Shown here: piece by piece, positions 52,440 to 63,183 of the stretch
Layout: each line of letters opens with the position of its first letter
Position numbering within the stretch: position 1 is the stretch's first letter
DNA from: an uncultured Arenicella sp.
GTDB lineage: Bacteria; Pseudomonadota; Gammaproteobacteria; Arenicellales; Arenicellaceae
Length of the DNA: 64,000 nt
Assembly: GCA_947499305.1 (NCBI GenBank)
Contig: CANMNN010000018.1
Span: 1-64,000 of the forward strand
Reading direction: 5' to 3'
Position numbers and translations under genes: made by a program
The notes under the pieces: generated by a model
The model's input: only the letters and a program-made list of their open reading frames with translations
Told to the model about the DNA's origin: nothing
Database searches by the model: none

Positions 52440-53843
52440 ATGAAACACTGTTTAATTCTATCGATTACTGTGTGCTTATTACTCATGCCTATCCCAAAAC
52501 AGGCAAGAGCACAGCAAGATTCAATCCTCGACATGTTGCCCGCCGTCCTCGCTGGAATTAAACGGCTACCCCGGAGCATTAACTTCAAAGTTGCGTTACC
52601 GTCAATTGGTCAAACAAAGCAATATGTGATCGAGCTTGACAGGTGGGATATCCCAAGCAATCGAAGTAACCCTGTGAAAACCACTGATAACTTACAAGCG
52701 GCCATCGATTGGGCAACGTCAGAGGGGTTTAATCAAATCACCATTCCGAATGGTCACTTCTTAGTCGGTAAATATGGCAACGCCATCTATCAACGTGGCA
52801 TTGAGCTAGACAGCAATATTGAGCTAATCCTTAGCTCGAATACCATTTTAGAAATGGGGCAAAACGATAAATGGAATTATTGTGTTATTGCCATCAACGG
52901 CAAAGAAAACGTAACTGTTCGCGGCGGCACAATAAAAGGCGATAAAGCCACGCATATTTTCACACCTCGCGCTGGTGGCAGCGCGGCTCATGATGAAGGA
53001 CATGGAATATGCACCAGTAGCGCTAAAAGAGTCTTAGTCGAAAATATGCGAATCAATAACCTCACCGGTGACGGTGTGTTGATTGTTGGCAACAAGGACA
53101 CGATTGACTCAAGCGACATCACCATTCGCAATAATAATATTTCGCATAATCGCCGACAGGGCGTATCAGTCGTCGGCGGAGTGCGAGTAAAAATCGAAAA
53201 TAACGAGATTCATCATATTCGTGGAACCTCACCTCAATTCGGCATTGACATAGAAGGTGCAGGCAGAATTGATCGCGATATTTTAATTCGTAAAAATACT
53301 TTTCACCACAATCGTGGTGGTGACATCGTAAATACCAGCGGCAAAAACACCTTCATAATTGATAATGATTTGAATCAAGGGTCCCCAGGCTTTGACAACC
53401 GCTACATCGATGGGCCGCTGGTGACTTGGGAGCGCACTGACAACGTGATCGCACATAACACCATCACCATGTTCGATCGTTCAGTAAATGGTTTGCTTGG
53501 CTATATTCAGTACTCAGGTAATCGAGACGACAACAACCAAGTGACCTATGTACACGACAATGTGTGTAATGGCTGCGGTATGTATTGGTATAACGCCGCT
53601 GACGTTGACATTCGCCGTAATCTATTCGACGGCTATTTTCTATCGCTCAATAATGTAAAGCGCGCGACCGTAATCGGTAATAACGTGAACTATGGCCCAC
53701 CGGGAACGCCTCGTTATTGTTGGAACTATCGGATGCATCGCAGCACAGGTTTCGCAAGCGGCAATACACTTGAAGGCGAACCATTTGACGTACCGCTATC
53801 TTCTACGCCCTATTATCAACAATGTGTGGTGCAAGGTTTTTAA
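52440..53843 (+). CDS. Secreted right-handed parallel beta-helix protein
   Basis: The 467-residue protein has a Sec signal (cut after ARA, residue 24) and from about 165 to 420 many short repeats with N-x-I/F-x-x-N patterns (NVTVRGGTIKG, ITIRNNNISHNRRQGVSVVGG, VKIENNEIHH, ILIRKNTFHHN), the pattern of PbH1 repeats. Known: this fold occurs in pectate lyases, alginate epimerases and NosD-type proteins. No catalytic motif for a lyase is certain. Inferred: binds or modifies a polysaccharide outside the cell. Confidence 0.8.
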   Translation: MKHCLILSITVCLLLMPIPKQARAQQDSILDMLPAVLAGIKRLPRSINFKVALPSIGQTKQYVIELDRWDIPSNRSNPVKTTDNLQAAIDWATSEGFNQITIPNGHFLVGKYGNAIYQRGIELDSNIELILSSNTILEMGQNDKWNYCVIAINGKENVTVRGGTIKGDKATHIFTPRAGGSAAHDEGHGICTSSAKRVLVENMRINNLTGDGVLIVGNKDTIDSSDITIRNNNISHNRRQGVSVVGGVRVKIENNEIHHIRGTSPQFGIDIEGAGRIDRDILIRKNTFHHNRGGDIVNTSGKNTFIIDNDLNQGSPGFDNRYIDGPLVTWERTDNVIAHNTITMFDRSVNGLLGYIQYSGNRDDNNQVTYVHDNVCNGCGMYWYNAADVDIRRNLFDGYFLSLNNVKRATVIGNNVNYGPPGTPRYCWNYRMHRSTGFASGNTLEGEPFDVPLSSTPYYQQCVVQGF

Positions 53844-53858
53844 GAAGTAACGCTACGA

Positions 53859-54620
53859 TTATTTGGGCCAGCCTATTTCATCGGCGGTTTTCCGCCCAAT
53901 GCGAACTTGAGACAAAGTTTTAGCAACCTCAAAGCGACCACCCTCAAGCGGTTTAGCCCGAGCCATTATTTCAGCATAAGCTTGTGAACTACGTTGCGGG
54001 TTCAAATAACCTTGAGGATACAGCGGAGTGCCTGTGCTCAAATCATACTTATCTTGCGCACCAAAAATATGCAGCAATTCATGCGTAAGCACCACGTTGT
54101 GAAACCGTTTCGCCGAGTTTTTTGTTCGCACATTGATTAGACCAAGCAGACCCTTACGTAGGCCAGTAGAGTGCGGTAAGCGCGTCCCTGAAGCGGGGCT
54201 TTGATACAACATATACAAGCGAGTAAACGAGCTTTCGTGATCCGCTGCTTGGTTCCGCCAGGCCCAAAAGCGCATCCGAAGTGACCAAAAACTCGTCGAG
54301 ATAAAACCGCTATCTAGCTTCGGAAGAGGAGGTGGTGGCGAGCTGAGTGCTGGTTCTAGCTCAATACTCATACCGTTGTTGATATCCACACCATAAGACT
54401 CAGCACTTTTAATAAGATAGCGCTCAACTTCTTCGAAATCTTTGATATCAAGAGTATCAATGTAACGCTGCGTCGCGCGGCTACCATCCACATTTACCGG
54501 AACAATTTTGATTGTGATAAAACCGTTCCAATCAGAGACAATGTTTTGTTGGATTAGATAGGTGCTATACACCGACGCCAAAACGAAAAGCAAGATCAAA
54601 ATTCGCAGTAATTTAAACAT
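53859..54620 (-). CDS. Membrane-anchored metzincin-like metalloprotease
   Basis: The 253-residue protein has an N-terminal membrane helix (about 4-22) and a catalytic-looking site HELLHIFGAQDKYD near 192-205, with H-E-x-x-H-x-x-G-x-x-D. This resembles metzincins, with Asp as third ligand. The rest of the domain gives no family name. It is convergent with the beta-helix gene, 15 bases apart. Substrate unknown. Confidence 0.65.
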   Translation of the reverse strand: MFKLLRILILLFVLASVYSTYLIQQNIVSDWNGFITIKIVPVNVDGSRATQRYIDTLDIKDFEEVERYLIKSAESYGVDINNGMSIELEPALSSPPPPLPKLDSGFISTSFWSLRMRFWAWRNQAADHESSFTRLYMLYQSPASGTRLPHSTGLRKGLLGLINVRTKNSAKRFHNVVLTHELLHIFGAQDKYDLSTGTPLYPQGYLNPQRSSQAYAEIMARAKPLEGGRFEVAKTLSQVRIGRKTADEIGWPK

Positions 54621-54679
54621 GATGACCTTACCTGGTTTTGAAATGTATCTGCTAGCTGGGAGGAGCTTATAAAGCCAAA

Positions 54680-55927
54680 CTATGCCCGAAGGTTAGATTG
54701 CACTAGCTTGATCTGTAGCAAACGCGCATCATGAATAGCGGCTTGTATTTGCTCGCCACTTGCGTCACCTTTCGTTACACAGGCTTTCGCAATTTCACTA
54801 GCATTGACATTTTTAGCCGCCTGTTGAAATTTCAAAAACAAATCTGCTTGATCATAATCCCGATCTTCAAAACCTGTTCGACCACGTGCGTCGGCAATGC
54901 AGCATTGCGCAAATTGTTTGGCTCGATCGTCGTCAAGCAAACAGCGCGTTTTCTCTAGCATCTTTAACACAGTTTGTGGTCGCAACTCAAACATTTTATG
55001 CATGTGTAGATGATACTCAGAAACCGCGAGCGCTAAAGATAAATACTTTTTTGGTACGCGTAGGCGCTCGCACAAATCTCGAATGATTGGCAAGCCGCCG
55101 AGTTCATGCCCACGATGCGAAGGCAGTATATCCTCAGGCGTTTTGGCTTTTCCTAAGTCATGGGTCAGGGCCGCAAAGCGCATAATTGGGTCATCACTCA
55201 ACAGTGCCGCTTGCTCAATAACCATCAAGGTATGAATGCCAGTATCAATCTCAGGGTGATACTTTGCTGTTTGTGGCACCCCGAATAAATCGTCAACTTC
55301 TGGCAGCACTCGAGCTAGGGCCCCGCAATCACGCAGAACCTGAAAAAAAATTTGCGGAGCGTCAGTAATCAATGCCTTCTTCATTTCGGCCCAAACACGC
55401 TCGGGCACCAGGGCATCAACTTCGCCATTACTAACCATGGCTTTCATTAGCTCAAGTGTTTCGGGCGCTATACTAAAACCAAAGCGGGCAGCAAAACGTG
55501 CGGCTCTCAATATGCGAACTGGGTCTTCTAAAAACGCATCCGAAACATGTCGAATAATTCCGTCAGCTAAATCTTGCTGACCGCCATGCAAATCGATAAC
55601 CTCGCCATCAGCGTTTTGCGCCATCGCATTAATAGTGAGGTCACGACGTTCCAAGTCTTGCTCTAGGGTTATCTCGGGCGATGCATTAAACTTAAATCCT
55701 TGATAACCCTTAGCGGTTTTTCGTTCAGTGCGCGCCAATGCGTACTCTTCGCCGGTGCCCTTGTTAATAAACACCGGAAAATCCTTACCAACAGGCTCAA
55801 ACCCCTGATCAATCATTTTCTCTGGCGTTGACCCCACAACAACCCAATCTCTATCGGGCGCGTCAACGCCAAGTAGGCGATCACGTACCGCCCCACCAAC
55901 GAGGTAAGTTTGTACTACTGAGGTCAT
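54680..55927 (-). CDS. cca: Multifunctional CCA-adding tRNA nucleotidyltransferase
   Basis: The enzyme adds or repairs the 3' CCA of tRNAs. The 415-residue protein has the nucleotidyltransferase head ([12 protein letters not shown], then D-x-D in PDRDW near 25-28), the [11 protein letters not shown] segment and a C-terminal HD phosphohydrolase domain near 225-260 (H, then HDLGKAKT), so it is the longer gammaproteobacterial type with 2'-phosphatase and phosphodiesterase activity. It starts two bases after the pyrE stop, which is on the same strand. Confidence 0.95.
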   Translation of the reverse strand: MTSVVQTYLVGGAVRDRLLGVDAPDRDWVVVGSTPEKMIDQGFEPVGKDFPVFINKGTGEEYALARTERKTAKGYQGFKFNASPEITLEQDLERRDLTINAMAQNADGEVIDLHGGQQDLADGIIRHVSDAFLEDPVRILRAARFAARFGFSIAPETLELMKAMVSNGEVDALVPERVWAEMKKALITDAPQIFFQVLRDCGALARVLPEVDDLFGVPQTAKYHPEIDTGIHTLMVIEQAALLSDDPIMRFAALTHDLGKAKTPEDILPSHRGHELGGLPIIRDLCERLRVPKKYLSLALAVSEYHLHMHKMFELRPQTVLKMLEKTRCLLDDDRAKQFAQCCIADARGRTGFEDRDYDQADLFLKFQQAAKNVNASEIAKACVTKGDASGEQIQAAIHDARLLQIKLVQSNLRA

Positions 55928-55929
55928 AT

Positions 55930-56589
55930 TTAGTGCGTGCCGTATTGTTCGCGATAAGTACGCATGCGATCGAGATTTTCTTCTTGATCTGGCTGATCTT
56001 TAAGATACTCGATAAGGTCACTCAAGGTAGCTATAGCAACAACCGGGATACCAAACTCAGCTTCAACTTGCTGAATCGCCGACATGTCGGTCGGCTCACC
56101 ATCTTTCTGGCCAAGCTCTTGACGATCTAATGCGAGAAAAACTGCTGACGGTTTCGCGCCCGCCGCAGTGATCATCTCAAATGACTCCCGAATTGCGGTT
56201 CCCGCTGTAATTACATCGTCAATTATTGCGATATCACCCTTAAGTTCGGCACCAACCATAGAACCACCTTCGCCGTGATCCTTCTTTTCTTTACGGTTAA
56301 ACGCGAAAGGCACTTCCTTACCGGTAGCATCAGACAAGGCCATAGCGGTTGCACAGGCGAGTGTAATGCCTTTATAAGCAGGGCCGAATAAAACGTCAAA
56401 ATCAAGATCTGAGTTTTCAATGCTACACGCAAAGAAGCGGCTAAACTGACACATGGTCGCGCCGCTATCAAATAACCCGGTGTTGAAGAAATATGGACTG
56501 GTGCGGCCCGATTTCAATGTAAATTCACCGAAGCGCAAAACGCCAGTTTTCAAAGCAAACTCAATAAATTGTTCTTGATAGGGAAGCAT
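55930..56589 (-). CDS. pyrE: Orotate phosphoribosyltransferase
   Basis: PyrE joins orotate to PRPP in pyrimidine synthesis. ATG 56589 gives 219 residues and a usual start ([20 protein letters not shown]); the frame to 56655 adds 22 residues unlike the family and overlaps the divergent gene. The PRPP loop [18 protein letters not shown] is near 120-137 and [11 protein letters not shown] near 70-80. It is 2 bases upstream of cca and divergent from the IalB-like gene. Confidence 0.96.
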   Translation of the reverse strand: MLPYQEQFIEFALKTGVLRFGEFTLKSGRTSPYFFNTGLFDSGATMCQFSRFFACSIENSDLDFDVLFGPAYKGITLACATAMALSDATGKEVPFAFNRKEKKDHGEGGSMVGAELKGDIAIIDDVITAGTAIRESFEMITAAGAKPSAVFLALDRQELGQKDGEPTDMSAIQQVEAEFGIPVVAIATLSDLIEYLKDQPDQEENLDRMRTYREQYGTH

Positions 56590-56656
56590 GAATCTTTGCT
56601 CTAGATAGTTATAATATGTTGTCTCGTATGATACTCGCAAAAAAGGTGTGAGCAAG

Positions 56657-57259
56657 ATGCACAGAGCAATAACGAAAGGAAAGCGTAAAACTTCTCATTT
56701 TTCGAGAATTCAGATCTCAATTAATCTCGCTCTCGCTTTTATTACGTATTGCCTCAGTAACGTTGCAGCCGCTCAATCGATCATTAACGAAAGCTCAAGC
56801 TCTACTTCGACTTTCAAAGATTGGGCTATAAACTGTACTCGCAACCTCGATTCAAATAGCGCCGAGCTCGAATGTGCAATGTCGCAATTGATTGAATTTG
56901 AAGATAATAGCGACCCATTGCTGCAAATTGATTTGTACTTAAACCCCGCAGACAAAAACACCCAAGCTGTATTTATTCTCCCCCTTGGAACACCGCTCAG
57001 AACACCACCATCGCTGACTTTCAGTAACGCGCCAAGCCGCGAACTCAATATCAGTCATTGCCATCAAGATGGCTGCTACTTTGTTGAACCCCTAACTCCA
57101 CGTCTACTAGAAACCTTATTGAGTATGAGCTCTGCTACCCTGACGCTTATGAGCGAGCCGAACAATGTCAATAATATGATTCGAATTCCGATTTCTGGCG
57201 CCGGCTGGCGCGCTGCTTACCAATATTATAATTCGTTAAAAGAGACGAAAGGCACTTGA
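56657..57259 (+). CDS. IalB-type (invasion-associated locus B) periplasmic protein
   Basis: ATG 56657 follows AGGTG by eight bases; a GTG at 56648 is also in frame. The 200-residue protein has a Sec signal ([15 protein letters not shown], cut near AAA), then the IalB pattern: [25 protein letters not shown] and C-H-x-D-G-C-Y-F near 136-143, giving four cysteines for two disulfides. Known: IalB homologues occur widely in non-pathogens and have no settled biochemical role. It is between pyrE (divergent) and xthA. Confidence 0.8.
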   Translation: MHRAITKGKRKTSHFSRIQISINLALAFITYCLSNVAAAQSIINESSSSTSTFKDWAINCTRNLDSNSAELECAMSQLIEFEDNSDPLLQIDLYLNPADKNTQAVFILPLGTPLRTPPSLTFSNAPSRELNISHCHQDGCYFVEPLTPRLLETLLSMSSATLTLMSEPNNVNNMIRIPISGAGWRAAYQYYNSLKETKGT

Positions 57260-57377
57260 ATCAAGCCGTTTAACCTTAGCAACCCCACTCAGTTATGAAC
57301 AGCCTGTGATATTAGTATCTTACGCAATCGACATATCGCATAATCACAAGTAACACCATTAATTAAAACACCTCACT

Positions 57378-58193
57378 ATGAAAGTAATTTCTGCAAATCT
57401 AAATGGTATCCGCGCGGCTGCTCGAAAAGGCTTTTACGATTGGCTACCAAAAGTCGACGCCGACATTATTTGTTTGCAAGAGCTCAAGGCTCAGCCAGAT
57501 CAGATCGAAGGCGAACCCTACCACCCAGAAGGTTATTTCACTTATTTTCATGCCGCCGAAAAGAAGGGATATTCAGGGGTTGGCATTCATTGTAAGCAGG
57601 AGCCCGATCAGGTTCATATTGGTCTAGGCGAAGGGTTTGAGGACGTAGATTCAGAAGGTCGGTATATCCAAGCAGACTTTGGCAACTTAAGTGTGGCGTC
57701 GTTATACATGCCATCGGGGTCGAGTAAAGAAGAGCGTCAAGAGTTTAAAATCGACATGATGGGCCGCTTTGAAGACAAGCTGACGCAACTAGCCGATTCG
57801 GGCCGCCAAGTGATTATCTGTGGCGATTGGAATATCGTACACAAGAAGCGCGATATCAAAAATTGGCGTGGCAATCAAAAACGTTCCGGCTTCTTACCCG
57901 AAGAGCGTCAATGGATGGATTGGCTTTTTGGCGAAACCGAGCCAGAACTCGAAGGCGGCCGAGGTGGCCATGCCGGATTCTACGACGCCTTTCGTTTAGT
58001 CAACGACGAAGACGAGCAATACACATGGTGGTCAAATCGTGGTCAGGCCTATGCCAATAACACGGGATGGAGAATTGACTATCACGTAATCAGTGAAAGT
58101 TTAAAGGACAAAGTTGTTGAAGGTTCTGATGTGATCTACAAAGATGAACGTTTTTCTGATCACGCACCATTGATTATTGAATATGACATTTAA
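57378..58193 (+). CDS. xthA: Exodeoxyribonuclease III
   Basis: This AP endonuclease and 3' exonuclease acts in base excision repair. The 271-residue protein has the family landmarks: ANLNGIRAAARKGF, CLQELKAQ (Glu metal ligand), SLYMPSGSS, GDWNIVHKKRDIKNW (Asp/Asn), GWRIDYHV and SDHAPLIIEYDI at the end (Asp-His). Length matches E. coli-type XthA. It ends 17 bases before the AmpG-like permease gene. Confidence 0.96.
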   Translation: MKVISANLNGIRAAARKGFYDWLPKVDADIICLQELKAQPDQIEGEPYHPEGYFTYFHAAEKKGYSGVGIHCKQEPDQVHIGLGEGFEDVDSEGRYIQADFGNLSVASLYMPSGSSKEERQEFKIDMMGRFEDKLTQLADSGRQVIICGDWNIVHKKRDIKNWRGNQKRSGFLPEERQWMDWLFGETEPELEGGRGGHAGFYDAFRLVNDEDEQYTWWSNRGQAYANNTGWRIDYHVISESLKDKVVEGSDVIYKDERFSDHAPLIIEYDI

Positions 58194-58210
58194 ATCATTT
58201 CACCTAAGTA

Positions 58211-59803
58211 TTGAGACACTCAAGCGTGGATAGCGTCAGCGTTGACACCCCGATTAAGTGGTGGAAAGAAAAGGCGGTCTGGGTTCTATTGCTACTGGGC
58301 TTTTCCGCCGGTCTGCCGTATTTCCTTATTTTTGGCACACTCTCGCTCTGGTTACTCGAAGCCGGTGTTGAACGATCGGCCGTTACCTTTTTTAGCTGGG
58401 CGGTTCTCGGCTATTCCTTCAAATTCGTATGGGCGCCATTGGTCGATAGGCTTCCCCTGCCGCTACTCACAAGGCTACTGGGTCGTAGACGCGGATGGTT
58501 ATTGTTAGCCCAATCGGCAGTGGTGCTATCGATTGTGTTCATGTCCAGCGTCGACCCAGCGAATTCATTAACCGCGATGGCCGTCGGCGCAGTTGCGCTA
58601 GGATTTTCAGCCGCAACTCAAGACATTGTCATAGATGCCTACCGTATCGAAGCCGCCATACCTCGACTGCAAGCAATGCTGTCGTCTACCTATGTGGCCG
58701 GCTATCGTACTGGCATGATTATCGCGGGCGCAGCGGCCTTAGCGCTTGCGCAAGATCTCGGCAGCTCGCAAGAATCATATTCCTATTCTGCGTGGCAAAT
58801 GACTTACCTGATTATGGCCAGCGTAATGAGTATCGGTGTTATCACCACGCTTCTGATTAAAGAACCCAACAGCGACAGCAGCGCTGGAAATGAATATCCT
58901 ACCGAAGACTATATTCGATTCTTCTTAGTGTTTTTAGTTTCAGTTGCGTCGCTGGCCTTAGTCTACTCTTTGTTCCCCGAGACACCTGAGCTTTTCTCTG
59001 AAGTACTGCAAAATGCTTTCGCATTTTTATACGTGATCGTGCGCATGATATGCGCCGTATTAGCCGCTTTTTTAACCGCCAAATTGTGCGCCAAACTGAA
59101 CTTCATTAATGATGATTTGGTACGAGAAAGCTATATCGACCCCATCGCAGATTTTCTGACTCGATATGGCAAGCTGGCGCTTTGGGTTTTAGTGCTCGTC
59201 GGCCTTTATCGAATTTCCGACATCGTTATGGGCGTAATCACAAACGTGTTTTACGCAGAAATGGGCTACAGCAAAAAAGAAATCGCGAGCATCACTAAGG
59301 TGTTCGGTGTCTTAATGACGATCTTTGGAGCCTTCATGGGCGGCATATTGGCCATTCGCATAGGCGTTATGCGCTCGCTTATGTTTGGTGCAGTGCTTGT
59401 GGCAATTACCAACCTATTGTTTATGTGGTTAGCCAACATCAACGGCGCACATACTTATTTAGATTTTACGATACCGCTATTTTTCACCAGCGTTGACGTC
59501 TCAGTGCCACGCGAGTTATTCGTCGTTATTATCATGGATAACCTCGCGCAAGGTTTTGCCATTGCCGCATTTATTGGTTGGCTGTCAGCCCTAACAAACG
59601 TGTCCTTCACGGCAACTCAGTATGCAATCTTTAGCTCGCTAATGACATTCTTACCAAAGATCATTGGTGGTTACTCAGGCAGCTTAGTTGGGCTATTAGG
59701 CTACGAAAACTTCTTCTTGTTTGCCAGCGCTCTTGGCGTACCGGTAATAGTGCTCATCTATTTCTTGCAAGGTCGACTGGAATTCTCAAAGCCCGCAAAG
59801 TAG
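58211..59803 (+). CDS. AmpG-like MFS permease (muropeptide importer family)
   Basis: The 530-residue protein starts at TTG 58211 or GTG 58226. It has about 12-14 membrane helices. The N-terminal half has the AmpG pattern GFSAGLPYFLIFGTLSLWL, then FKFVWAPLVDRLPLPLLTRLLGRRRGWLLLAQ (shown in part; the conserved P-x-x-D-R and R-R-G-W). Known: AmpG brings anhydromuropeptides into the cytoplasm for recycling. Related members of the family carry other substrates, so the exact substrate is uncertain. It follows xthA by 17 bases. Confidence 0.85.
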   Translation: MRHSSVDSVSVDTPIKWWKEKAVWVLLLLGFSAGLPYFLIFGTLSLWLLEAGVERSAVTFFSWAVLGYSFKFVWAPLVDRLPLPLLTRLLGRRRGWLLLAQSAVVLSIVFMSSVDPANSLTAMAVGAVALGFSAATQDIVIDAYRIEAAIPRLQAMLSSTYVAGYRTGMIIAGAAALALAQDLGSSQESYSYSAWQMTYLIMASVMSIGVITTLLIKEPNSDSSAGNEYPTEDYIRFFLVFLVSVASLALVYSLFPETPELFSEVLQNAFAFLYVIVRMICAVLAAFLTAKLCAKLNFINDDLVRESYIDPIADFLTRYGKLALWVLVLVGLYRISDIVMGVITNVFYAEMGYSKKEIASITKVFGVLMTIFGAFMGGILAIRIGVMRSLMFGAVLVAITNLLFMWLANINGAHTYLDFTIPLFFTSVDVSVPRELFVVIIMDNLAQGFAIAAFIGWLSALTNVSFTATQYAIFSSLMTFLPKIIGGYSGSLVGLLGYENFFLFASALGVPVIVLIYFLQGRLEFSKPAK

Positions 59804-59823
59804 GTGATACGCGCAACATTTAC

Positions 59824-61539
59824 CTAATCCGAGAAGACTTGAAGCGAGCTCAGCTTTTCAACCGCAGCATCAGCCTGTTCTAAGCCCTCGAGGGCCTCGG
59901 CAACCAACACTTTACTACCGTCAGTGCTATGCGCAAAGATCTGATAATAGTCGGTAGTTTTATTGCCCGTGGTACTGCTCGAACTCTTCTTTTTCTCAAA
60001 TTTTTCGAAGGCGTACGAGGGTAGAAATTTAGGCTTAAAGGCGTAGCCAAAAACACTGCGAGTAGACGTAATGCCCTCTGCACCGATGCGCACATCCAAT
60101 GATCTAGCGAAAGTGTAAACGCCAGCAATAGCCAATGGCCCACCGAGCAACGGAAAGACAATATTAAAAACAACGTCGGGTATCGCCAAGCCTATTGCCA
60201 CAAAAACCAGGCCAACTGCCGCAAACAGCAACATAGACTTACTTTTATATGCTGGGAAATTCAGGCGATGCCCTCGTGTATCAGGCTGAACCTCAAGAAT
60301 AGTCTGCACTAACTCTTGGCTCGCTTGAGCCGTAGCGTGAGATGTCGCGGCATACGCTTGAGCATCGTTGATTGACGATTTTTGATTAGTTACAAATACA
60401 GGAATGTCCTGGTACTCGCGTTCTATGGCTGTACCATCGTTTGCATTTGCAGTGAGGCGAACCTTCCAAGTTTTGCGCGAGCTGTCGAGAGGAGGGTCAG
60501 ACACTTGATGCTCATCACCAAGATCAAAGCAAAACCGTAACTCCAAGCCGCCATCAACACGAACCACTGACGGTACCATCGATTGTTCGTATATAACATC
60601 ATGATAGGTCTTACGACTGTCGCCACTCCCTCTCTGATAGGTGTGAACATTTTCGACCTTAATTTTGGCATTCTTATGCAGGTCTGATAACTGACTTAAA
60701 TCGTTACTATTCAGGCGTATGATTGCGCCAAATTGACCGCCAATAGAAGCAGGATATGGGTCCAAGGTCAGCGGCATTGGCCCGGTCAATTTATAGGCCC
60801 TTCGCCCCTTATACCAAAGCCAGGCCAAGTAGGTTCCGGCGATGGGAAATAACAGCGCTACCAAAGGAAGATAATCGCCTTTTGATACAGGCTCAATAAT
60901 GGCAAACATAGTCGGCCATGAGATCAAATTCCAAATCAACGCAAATACCAGCATAGCCGTATTACCCAACTTGGCATTGGATAAAATGGTGTCGCTGTTC
61001 CATTCGTCGTACATCGTCCAAGGCCGATCTGGGTCGGCATCGGCACGCACCTCGCCTAAGTTGCGAAATCGATACATCGCATACAAACCGCCTAAACCAA
61101 TGCCACCAAACAAAAATAGAAATAGAGACTTAAACGCCAGCAGACCCCACCGCATATCTCGGTCTATCACAGCTTCACTAGGCTCGTTTGGGTTAACCCA
61201 AATGTTCAAGGCTTGTGAACCACCGCGCACACGGCTCAACGTTCTATTCAGGTCATGATGATAGGAGCCAATGTTATCCGAGCCACCAGCAAAGCCGACA
61301 CGATCACCGACATAGCTCTGCCCAAAATAGTCGTATCGATATCTCGCCGTGACTTTGTAGGTGGTGGTGTCGTCGCTATGGCTCGACTTTAAATCATACT
61401 CAAGCAGTTCAGCTTGCGCCGGCTCCCAAGACTTTGCACTCCACCAGCCAGAAATCATTGGTGTTGCGCCATACAAAAAGAAACCGATCCCGGCGGCCGC
61501 AAATACCCCAAAGAACAAAATGCCTATCAATTTACCCAT
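59824..61539 (-). CDS. DUF3592-domain membrane protein
   Basis: The 571-residue protein has membrane helices near 4-26, 130-152, 193-217, 221-239 and 425-470. The first part after the opening helix (WEPAQAELLEYDLKSSHSDD, YKVTARYRYDYFGQSY, RDMRWG) is the usual DUF3592 module. The second half has a DUF3592-like and PH-like part. No function is known. ATG 61539 has GGATC upstream. It is convergent with the permease gene and divergent from selO. Confidence 0.75.
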   Translation of the reverse strand: MGKLIGILFFGVFAAAGIGFFLYGATPMISGWWSAKSWEPAQAELLEYDLKSSHSDDTTTYKVTARYRYDYFGQSYVGDRVGFAGGSDNIGSYHHDLNRTLSRVRGGSQALNIWVNPNEPSEAVIDRDMRWGLLAFKSLFLFLFGGIGLGGLYAMYRFRNLGEVRADADPDRPWTMYDEWNSDTILSNAKLGNTAMLVFALIWNLISWPTMFAIIEPVSKGDYLPLVALLFPIAGTYLAWLWYKGRRAYKLTGPMPLTLDPYPASIGGQFGAIIRLNSNDLSQLSDLHKNAKIKVENVHTYQRGSGDSRKTYHDVIYEQSMVPSVVRVDGGLELRFCFDLGDEHQVSDPPLDSSRKTWKVRLTANANDGTAIEREYQDIPVFVTNQKSSINDAQAYAATSHATAQASQELVQTILEVQPDTRGHRLNFPAYKSKSMLLFAAVGLVFVAIGLAIPDVVFNIVFPLLGGPLAIAGVYTFARSLDVRIGAEGITSTRSVFGYAFKPKFLPSYAFEKFEKKKSSSSTTGNKTTDYYQIFAHSTDGSKVLVAEALEGLEQADAAVEKLSSLQVFSD

Positions 61540-61618
61540 TAGAAAGAGATCCTTTTTCCAAAGTTTTTCATCACCTTTGCTATTCTAACTGTGATGAAAC
61601 TTATTAACAGAGCCAATT

Positions 61619-63178
61619 TTGAAAAGCTTAAACTTTGACAATCGTTTTACTCGAGACCTACCAGCCGACCCGATCAACGATAATAGTCGCCGGCAGGTTC
61701 ACAAAGCCTGCTATTCATTTGTTGAGCCAACCAAGGTAAGTATGCCATCGCTCTTATCGTTCTCGAAAGACGCTGCGAGCTTGCTTGATTTAGACAGTGA
61801 TGATTGCACTAGCGAAACGTTTCTCAATACCTTCTCAGGCAATGCTCTGCTCGATGGTATGCAGCCCTATGCAATGTGCTACGGCGGACATCAGTTTGGC
61901 AATTGGGCAGGGCAACTTGGTGACGGGCGAGCGATCAATTTGGGCGAAGTAAGAAACAAAAGCGGCGACTACTGGGCGCTGCAACTTAAAGGAGCTGGCC
62001 CAACGCCGTACTCTCGCACCGCCGATGGCTTAGCCGTATTGCGCTCTTCGGTACGCGAATACATTTGCAGTGAGGCAATGCATTATCTAGGTGTACCGAC
62101 AACGCGCGCGCTCAGCCTAATAAATACCGGCGAGCAAGTAATGCGCGACATTATGTACAACGGTAACGCAGCCTACGAACCTGGTACAGTCGTCTGCCGA
62201 CTTAGCCCTAGCTTCGTACGCTTTGGCAGCTTTCAAATTTTCTCTGCTAGAAATGAACACGAGCAGCTAAGGCAGCTTGCCGATGTGACCATCCAACATC
62301 ATTTTGCGCACCTACTAAAACAGTTCAAAGAGGGCTCAACGGAACTTTATCTTGCTTGGTTCAATGAGGTTTGCCAACGCACGGTGCACATGATCGTCGA
62401 ATGGATGCGCGTCGGTTTTGTACATGGCGTGATGAACACCGACAACATGTCGATTTTAGGGCTAACGATTGATTATGGCCCTTACGGTTGGTTGGACGAC
62501 TTCAACCCCGAATGGACGCCAAATACCACTGACTCACAACACCGGCGTTATCGCTACGGCCAGCAAGCCAATGTCGCACTTTGGAACTGTTATCAACTTG
62601 CTAACGCGCTTTATCCGTTGATTGAACAAACTGAGCCCTTAGAGGCCATCTTGAACGAATTTCAATCAAGTTATCAAGAGCAATGGCTAGCAATGATGGC
62701 GAGTAAGCTTGGCCTTGAAAACGTTGAACAGGGCGATCAAGCCTTATTCGAGCGTTTGGAGGCTCTCCTTGCGCAAACCGAGACCGACATGACCCTTTTC
62801 TACCGCTTACTGGCGAGCCACGAGCTCTCGGTCGATACATTTGAGAATGCCTACTATCAAGCGCCCAGCAATGACTATATCGAAGAGATGACAAACTGGC
62901 TTAGCGATTACTCAGTCAGACGCGAACGCGATGATATCGACAATCAAACTCGATTCAATAATATGAATGCAGTCAACCCGATCTATGTATTTAGAAACTA
63001 TTTAGCGCAGCAAGCAATTGATAAAGCTGAACAGGGCGATATGTCAATGATCGACGAACTGCTCGAGGTATTAAAAACGCCTTACACAGAACAAAGCGAC
63101 AAACAGCACCTCTCTGCAAAGCGCCCAGAATGGGCGAGAACCAAAGTCGGCTGCTCTATGCTGTCCTGCTCTTCATAA
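61619..63178 (+). CDS. selO: Protein adenylyltransferase SelO (YdiU/UPF0061)
   Basis: SelO is a pseudokinase-fold enzyme that transfers AMP to Ser, Thr or Tyr of proteins and responds to oxidative stress. The TTG start at 61619 gives 519 residues and the usual start SLNFDNRFTRDLPADP. Family landmarks: GHQFGNWAGQLGDGRA, LQLKGAGPTPYSR, VHGVMNTDNMSILGLTIDYGPYGWLDD. It ends LSCSS, with Cys at 517 matching the conserved near-C-terminal redox residue (Sec in animal SelO). The whole active site is intact. Confidence 0.93.
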   Translation: MKSLNFDNRFTRDLPADPINDNSRRQVHKACYSFVEPTKVSMPSLLSFSKDAASLLDLDSDDCTSETFLNTFSGNALLDGMQPYAMCYGGHQFGNWAGQLGDGRAINLGEVRNKSGDYWALQLKGAGPTPYSRTADGLAVLRSSVREYICSEAMHYLGVPTTRALSLINTGEQVMRDIMYNGNAAYEPGTVVCRLSPSFVRFGSFQIFSARNEHEQLRQLADVTIQHHFAHLLKQFKEGSTELYLAWFNEVCQRTVHMIVEWMRVGFVHGVMNTDNMSILGLTIDYGPYGWLDDFNPEWTPNTTDSQHRRYRYGQQANVALWNCYQLANALYPLIEQTEPLEAILNEFQSSYQEQWLAMMASKLGLENVEQGDQALFERLEALLAQTETDMTLFYRLLASHELSVDTFENAYYQAPSNDYIEEMTNWLSDYSVRRERDDIDNQTRFNNMNAVNPIYVFRNYLAQQAIDKAEQGDMSMIDELLEVLKTPYTEQSDKQHLSAKRPEWARTKVGCSMLSCSS

Positions 63179-63183
63179 TATAA